Origin: Lachnospiraceae bacterium
GTDB taxonomy: Bacteria > Bacillota > Clostridia > Lachnospirales > Lachnospiraceae
DNA length: 38,186 nucleotides
Assembly: GCA_022793375.1 (NCBI GenBank)
Contig: JAAWCS010000036.1
Location: forward strand, 1 to 38,186
Direction: 5' to 3'
The notes under the pieces were generated by a model, which ran no database searches, was not told the origin of the DNA, and saw only the letters and a list, made by a program, of their open reading frames with translations. The stretch's first letter is position 1. Each line of letters begins with the position of its first letter. The translations under genes and the position numbers were made by a program. Of the stretch, positions 33,951 to 38,186 are shown one piece after another.

Positions 33951-33979
33951 ATTATATGCGCAAGCGTTTCGTTTGTCAA
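33951..33979 (-). promoter_or_regulatory. Consensus promoter of tmRNA
   Basis: Minus-strand TTGACA (33974-33979), exactly 17 nt, TATAAT (33951-33956): a full match to the sigma-A consensus. The start is near 33944. Confidence 0.9.
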
Positions 33980-33983
33980 GCTA

Positions 33984-34088
33984 TTTTGACGGCCGTATGT
34001 GAGCGCCGGCGCTTGGCGTGTCCCGCAGATGCAAGGCTTTTGACGGCCATATGGGCGCCGGCGCTGGCATGTCCTGCAGATGCAAGGC
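33984..34088. repeat. Imperfect tandem repeat upstream of ssrA
   Basis: Two head-to-tail copies, 54 nt (33984-34037) and 51 nt (34038-34088), each starting TTTTGACGGCC and ending GCAGATGCAAGGC, plus a partial third start. They contain a GCGCCGGCGC palindrome. They fill the gap between the ROK kinase stop and the tmRNA promoter. Confidence 0.75.
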
Positions 34089-34117
34089 TTTCGCCGGCCA
34101 GGCGGGCGGCTTTTGGC

Positions 34118-34990
34118 CTATTGCACGAGCGCCCGCCGCGCCAGTTCAATGCAGCCTAAGATGCCCTGATTGCCGCGCAGGCTGGCCGGCACGATATAAT
34201 GCTCCATATCCAACATCTCCGCCGTATTCAGGTATTCATTGAGGATTTTCTTCACCCGCTGGCGGATCATCGGAAACAGTTCCTCCTGCTTCATCACGCC
34301 GCCGCCCAGAATAATAATCCGCGGCGACATGACCAGGATCAAGTTGACCATGGCCTGGGCAATGTAGTGACTCTCCATCTCCCACACCTTGGAATCGCCC
34401 AAAAGTTCCTCCGCCGGACGCCCCCAGCGCTCGGCAATCGCCGGGCCGGATGCCAGACCCTCAAAACAAGTGGCATGGAACGGGCAGATTCCCTCATACC
34501 CGTCGCGGGGATGCCGCCTCAGCAGCATATGACCGGCCTCCGGATGCAGCATCCCGTGAAGCAGCGATCCGTTCACCGCCACCCCGGCGCCGATTCCGGT
34601 GCCGATACTTACATATACCACGCTGTCAAGCCCTTTTGCGATGCCGAACGTCATCTCGCCTAAGCAGGCTCCGTTCATATCCGTCTCCAGCCCCACCGGC
34701 ACATGAAGCGCCCTACGGATGCTGCCAAGCAAATCAAAATGCTGCCAGGCCTCCTTGGGCGTATCTAATATGTGCCCATACGTAGGAGAATTTTTATGTA
34801 CGTCGACCGGGCCGAAGCTGGCGATCCCCAGCGCCTCGATCCCCTTATCCTGAAAATATGCCGTCACATCGGCAATCGTTTCCCGCGGCCCCCTGGTGGC
34901 AATGCTCCTTTGCTCCTGTATCGTGCCGTCCTCACTGCCGACGGCGCAAATCATCCTGCTTCCTCTGGCCTCCAGCGCTCCCAGTCTCAT
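34118..34990 (-). CDS. ROK-family sugar kinase (fructokinase-like)
   Basis: 290-residue ROK kinase phosphorylating a hexose with ATP. The early part (LGALEARGSRMICAVGSEDG, ALGIASFGPVDV) and TPKEAWQHFDL resemble bacterial fructokinases (ScrK/GmuE type). The sugar/ATP site has LETDMNGACLGE and VYVSIGTGIGAGV. The zinc site is in the H-x-C-x-H-x-C stretch around GHMLLRRHPRDGYEGICPFHATCFEG (about 154-180). The C-terminus holds IIILGGGVM. The start at 34990 has only a distant GGGAG. It lies between smpB and ssrA on the same strand and interrupts that usual neighbourhood; there is no other sugar gene nearby. Confidence 0.88.
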   Translation of the reverse strand: MRLGALEARGSRMICAVGSEDGTIQEQRSIATRGPRETIADVTAYFQDKGIEALGIASFGPVDVHKNSPTYGHILDTPKEAWQHFDLLGSIRRALHVPVGLETDMNGACLGEMTFGIAKGLDSVVYVSIGTGIGAGVAVNGSLLHGMLHPEAGHMLLRRHPRDGYEGICPFHATCFEGLASGPAIAERWGRPAEELLGDSKVWEMESHYIAQAMVNLILVMSPRIIILGGGVMKQEELFPMIRQRVKKILNEYLNTAEMLDMEHYIVPASLRGNQGILGCIELARRALVQ

Positions 34991-35067
34991 GGCGTATGCT
35001 GTCTCCCTTCCGTATCTTGCGCGCCTGGCTTTTATAGCCAGGCTGCCGCCGGGTCCTGCGTCCCGGC

Positions 35068-35532
35068 CTATCCCTTTATGCGCAGTTCCCGTTCTGCTTC
35101 CCGCTTCTGGTCCTTCTTGGCGATCGTCTCCCGCTTGTCGTACAGCTTTTTGCCGCGGGCAAGGCCGATCTCCATCTTCACCAGGCTGTCCTTAAAATAC
35201 ACCTTCAGCGGAACCAGGGTAAATCCCTTCTCCGCCACTTTTGCCGCCATTTTGCGGATCTCATAGCGGTGTGCCAAAAGCTTGCGCACCCGCAGCGGGT
35301 CTTTGTTAAAGATATTCCCTTTTTCATACGGGCTGATATGCATATTATATACGAAAAGTTCACCACGATCAATACGTATGAACGATTCTTTTAAGCTGCA
35401 TTTGCCCATCCGCAGGGATTTCACCTCAGTTCCCGCCAGGGCAATGCCCGTCTCGAACGTATCTTCAATAAAATAATCGTAATAGGCCTTCTTATTATTG
35501 GCAATCAGTTTCATGCCTTCCTTCTTCGCCAT
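35068..35532 (-). CDS. smpB: SsrA-binding protein SmpB
   Basis: 154-residue partner of tmRNA in trans-translation. Recognisable parts are [34 protein letters not shown] (7-40, OB-fold start), [23 protein letters not shown], and a basic tail [28 protein letters not shown] that enters the A site. GAGGAGGAG lies just upstream of the ATG. The gene start overlaps the 3' end of rnr by 38 nt, so translation is likely coupled. It belongs to the secG-rnr-smpB operon. Confidence 0.96.
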   Translation of the reverse strand: MAKKEGMKLIANNKKAYYDYFIEDTFETGIALAGTEVKSLRMGKCSLKESFIRIDRGELFVYNMHISPYEKGNIFNKDPLRVRKLLAHRYEIRKMAAKVAEKGFTLVPLKVYFKDSLVKMEIGLARGKKLYDKRETIAKKDQKREAERELRIKG

Positions 35533-37627
35533 CCTGCTCCTCCTCCCCGGTACATGGTATAAAATTCACCGTGTGCATCACCGCATCCACACGAATTACC
35601 TGCACCCGAATCTTCTCTCCCAGACGATAAACGCGGCCGTCCCGCTCCCCTCTCAGTTCCATGCGCGTCTCGTCATAAAGATAGTAATCGTCCTCCAAGT
35701 CGCTTACGCGGACCATTCCTTCCACCGTATTCGGCAGTTCCACATACAGGCCCCAGTTGGTAACGCCGGAAATGACGCCGGCAAATTCGGCTCCCAAAAA
35801 CTGCTTCATATACTGAGCCTTCTTTACCTTTTCCGTCTCCCGCTCCGCCTCGTCGGCCCGCCGCTCCGTGACCGAGGATTGCGACGCCACCTGCGGCAGG
35901 AGCTGTTCGTAATGGGAAATCCGCTCTACGTCCAGCTTCCCATGCAGATTTTCTTTTATAATTCGATGAATCTGCAAATCCGGATAACGCCGGATCGGAG
36001 ATGTAAAGTGGCAGTAATAGCGGGAAGCCAGGCCAAAATGCCCCAGGCACTGCGTTCCATAACGGGCCTGCTGCAGCGAGCGCAATGCCATGCGGCTCAG
36101 CAGCGCTTCCTCCGGTGTGCCGGCAATCCGGTCCAACAGTTTTTGAATCTCCTTGGGCTTGATCTTGTCAGGCTGCCCTTTTAAATACTGGCCGAAATTG
36201 GTCAGAAACACCGCCAGTTTTTTCATGCGCTCCGCGGCCGGCTTTTCATGGGTGCGGTAGAGAAACGGCAGTTCCTGCCAAAAAACGCCCTCGGCAATCG
36301 TCTCGTTTGCCATCAGCATAAAATCCTCAATCAGGCGGGTCGCCCGGTTGCGTTCATAGGGGCGCACATCCACCGGCCGGCCCTTGGCATCCAGGAGAAT
36401 TTTGCTCTCCGGAAAATCAAAGTCAATGGCCCCGCGCTCGTGGCGGCGCCGGCGCAGCAATTCGGCCAGGCTGTCCATCTCCCGCAGCATGGCGCGAATT
36501 TCCGGCGGGCAGGACGATGCCTGATGCATCTGTGTGGCACCTGAATGCGTTTCTGCGCTTGCTGCATGCGACTGTATGGCGCCCGAATGCATTTCTGCGC
36601 CGGCCGCATGCGACTCTGCGTCATCCGAATGCATCTCTGTGCCATCCGGATGCGCTTCTCCCTCCGGCCCGTTTAAAATTTGATTGACTTCCGTATAACT
36701 CATACGGCGGTCTACGCGCACCACCGTCTCGACGACTTCATAGGAAACCAAGTCGCCCGACGCGTCGATCTCCATCCGGCAGCTGAGCGCCAGCCGGTCC
36801 TCCCCGGCATTCAGCGAGCAAATCCCATTGGACAGCGCATGGGGCAGCATGGGAATCACACGGTCTACCAGATAGACGCTGGTCCCGCGCTTCAGCGCTT
36901 CCTTATCTAAGGGCGTGCCCTCGCCCACATAGTGGCTCACGTCTGCAATATGCACTCCCAGGCGGTATATGTCCCCTTCTTTCGACAGACTGACCGCATC
37001 GTCCAGATCCTTGGCATCCTCCCCGTCGATCGTAACCATACAGGTTTCGCGCAAATCAAGGCGTCCCTGCCGGTCCGCCTCCGTCACCTGAGAAGGAATC
37101 CGCGCCGTCTGCCGCATCACCGTTTCCGGAAATTCCTGCGGCAGGCCATAGGCCATCGCAATCGACTGGATATCCACGCCCGGATCGTTTTTATGCCCTA
37201 AAATCCGTAGGACCGTCCCCTCCGGATTCTGTCCCGGGCCGCCGTAACTGCGAATTTTTACAACCACCTTATGGCCGTCCACGGCATTCATCGACTGACC
37301 GGCCGGAATAAACACGTCAAACGACAGTTTCTGGTCGTCCGGAATGACAAAACCGTTCTTTTTATACGGTTCAAACGTGCCGACCAGTTCCGTTACCCCG
37401 CGTTTCATCACCTGCTCTACCCGTCCCCAGGCCCGGCGGCCGTCTCCGGCCGGTCCCAGCAGCCGATACGATACCGTGTCGCCGTGAAAGGCGCCGCCCG
37501 TCTCGCTCTCCGGAATATAGATATCTTCCCCGCCCTCCGCCGGCGTCACAAAGCCAAACCCGCGGCGCGTCCCGCAGAACAAGCCGATCGGGACTATATC
37601 CCTCTTTTCCTCTTCTCTTATCGCCAT
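35495..37627 (-). CDS. rnr: Ribonuclease R with a repetitive His/Met-rich insert
   Basis: 710-residue 3'-5' exoribonuclease. Two cold-shock/OB domains (about 10-150) precede the RNB core, with [16 protein letters not shown] (catalytic aspartates) at about 234-249, HYCHF-type [14 protein letters not shown], and a C-terminal S1 domain (about 620-690, [19 protein letters not shown]). The N-terminal helix-turn-helix of longer RNase R proteins is missing. Residues about 322-365 are an inserted low-complexity stretch of roughly three 14-residue units ([14 protein letters not shown] and variants), located between YTEVNQIL and the helix before [13 protein letters not shown]. The ATG at 37627 has GAAGGA upstream. 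It overlaps smpB. Confidence 0.94.
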   Translation of the reverse strand: MAIREEEKRDIVPIGLFCGTRRGFGFVTPAEGGEDIYIPESETGGAFHGDTVSYRLLGPAGDGRRAWGRVEQVMKRGVTELVGTFEPYKKNGFVIPDDQKLSFDVFIPAGQSMNAVDGHKVVVKIRSYGGPGQNPEGTVLRILGHKNDPGVDIQSIAMAYGLPQEFPETVMRQTARIPSQVTEADRQGRLDLRETCMVTIDGEDAKDLDDAVSLSKEGDIYRLGVHIADVSHYVGEGTPLDKEALKRGTSVYLVDRVIPMLPHALSNGICSLNAGEDRLALSCRMEIDASGDLVSYEVVETVVRVDRRMSYTEVNQILNGPEGEAHPDGTEMHSDDAESHAAGAEMHSGAIQSHAASAETHSGATQMHQASSCPPEIRAMLREMDSLAELLRRRRHERGAIDFDFPESKILLDAKGRPVDVRPYERNRATRLIEDFMLMANETIAEGVFWQELPFLYRTHEKPAAERMKKLAVFLTNFGQYLKGQPDKIKPKEIQKLLDRIAGTPEEALLSRMALRSLQQARYGTQCLGHFGLASRYYCHFTSPIRRYPDLQIHRIIKENLHGKLDVERISHYEQLLPQVASQSSVTERRADEAERETEKVKKAQYMKQFLGAEFAGVISGVTNWGLYVELPNTVEGMVRVSDLEDDYYLYDETRMELRGERDGRVYRLGEKIRVQVIRVDAVMHTVNFIPCTGEEEQDGEEGRHETDCQ
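36523..36661. repeat. 42-bp tandem repeat inside rnr
   Basis: Copies at 36543-36584 and 36585-36626, with partial copies on each side (36523-36542 and 36627-36661). Each starts GAATGC and contains GCATGCGACT. The length is a multiple of three, so the frame is kept. Confidence 0.8.
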
Positions 37628-37766
37628 TTTCCGTTCCTTCTCTGTCCTTTGCGGTCGGCAGGCCGCCTTTTTCACCGCCATAACAAAACAGGGCCCATTG
37701 CTCTGACAAACAGGCGCAGTACGTCCTCTTTGGCAAAGCAATGAACCCTGTCGTCGCTTCTCACAA

Positions 37767-38012
37767 TCAGCCGAAAACCGGAAGATTCAAAAGCAAAGAC
37801 AATACCATGAACGCAATCACCAGGTATTTCGTCGCTTTCTCAACCTTTCCCTCAGCGGAACGATCCTTATTCTTGCTCCAGAACGTCTCGCCGCCGCCGC
37901 TGATCGAACCGGTCAGGCCGCCGGACTCTCCGTCCTGAATCAACACGATGCCGACTACTGCTATGGATACTAAAATAAAGAGTACGGTAAGCGCCGCTTT
38001 CAATGCTCCCAT
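37767..38012 (-). CDS. secG: Preprotein translocase subunit SecG
   Basis: 81-residue protein with two TM helices (about 4-25 and 57-78) joined by a Gly/Ser loop (ESGGLTGSISGGGETFWSKNKDRS), the classical SecG layout. It aids SecYEG-SecA translocation. The ATG at 38012 follows AGGAGG. First gene of secG-rnr-smpB, with a promoter at 38042-38070. Confidence 0.93.
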   Translation of the reverse strand: MGALKAALTVLFILVSIAVVGIVLIQDGESGGLTGSISGGGETFWSKNKDRSAEGKVEKATKYLVIAFMVLSLLLNLPVFG

Positions 38013-38041
38013 TTCTACACCTCCTATGGTCAAACAGGAAT

Positions 38042-38070
38042 ATCATAGCATACTTTGCCAGGGATTTCAA
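38042..38070 (-). promoter_or_regulatory. Promoter of the secG-rnr-smpB operon
   Basis: Minus-strand TTGAAA (38065-38070), 17-nt spacer, TATGAT (38042-38047) with an upstream TG extension. The sequence around the -10 matches that of the tRNA-Ala promoter. Confidence 0.75.
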
Positions 38071-38186
38071 GCCGAAAATGGACATGCGCCGCGGAATTTC
38101 CGCGATTTTTCAAAGCTTGCGCCCTTCCCGTGTCCTCTTTTACCGATAGCCGGCACACGCGCCTACATAAACGGGTTTCGATACAC

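Noticed and set aside
33984..34088. CRISPR-like array upstream of ssrA
   Set aside because: The two units are directly adjacent and diverged along their whole length, with no constant repeat and variable spacer pattern and no cas genes.

Overview
The window looks like chromosomal DNA of a fairly GC-rich Clostridia member, most likely of the Lachnospiraceae type. Supporting signs are the gene order dgt-dnaG-rpoD-trmK-nif3, the secG-rnr-smpB-(x)-ssrA cluster, strong AGGAGG-type ribosome binding sites, consensus sigma-A promoters, and the split AICAR formyltransferase / IMP cyclohydrolase pair. The genus cannot be fixed from the sequence alone.

Layout. Positions 1-289 (minus) hold most of the RNase P RNA. 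Positions 356-7379 (minus) form one housekeeping operon: dGTPase-like phosphohydrolase, DNA primase, a short primary sigma factor, TrmK, a Nif3-like protein and a TGS-domain nucleoside kinase. It has one clear promoter at 7430-7458. Then come a lone XRE regulator with a palindromic operator, tRNA-Ala(GGC) with its own promoter and terminator, a Tat-exported lipoprotein flavoprotein reductase, its probable LysR regulator, and an AT-rich Schlafen/AlbA-type ATP-binding regulator gene that looks acquired. A divergent Y-family DNA polymerase plus YolD-like pair follows, behind a LexA-like box. Next are a SAM methyltransferase and hisS-aspS (minus).

The most notable region is 19113-28337 (plus), seven tightly packed genes. 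They encode a five-TM LtaS-like sulfatase-fold transferase, a small secreted or anchored protein with a YIDPS motif, a type I signal peptidase, a single protein joining a YidC/Oxa1 insertase to a CDP-glycerol glycerophosphotransferase (TagF-like) domain, a three-domain HTH-cytidylyltransferase-choline kinase (LicCA-like), a second LicC-like cytidylyltransferase, and a BCCT choline/betaine transporter. Read together they suggest import and activation of choline (CDP-choline) and its placement on a glycerophosphate surface polymer. A dedicated insertase and signal peptidase are encoded in the same locus. No LicD-type phosphocholine transferase is present, so the LtaS-like or the TagF-like enzyme may do that step.

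After this come proC, an M3-family peptidase lipoprotein, a small ORF, the last two purine-synthesis enzymes as separate proteins (purH formyltransferase and PurO-type cyclohydrolase), tmRNA, a ROK sugar kinase, and smpB, rnr and secG (minus). A 44-nt two-hairpin leader motif occurs twice, upstream of proC and upstream of the IMP cyclohydrolase gene. It is 37/44 identical and has a compensatory base-pair change, which suggests a structured RNA element that I could not assign to a known class.
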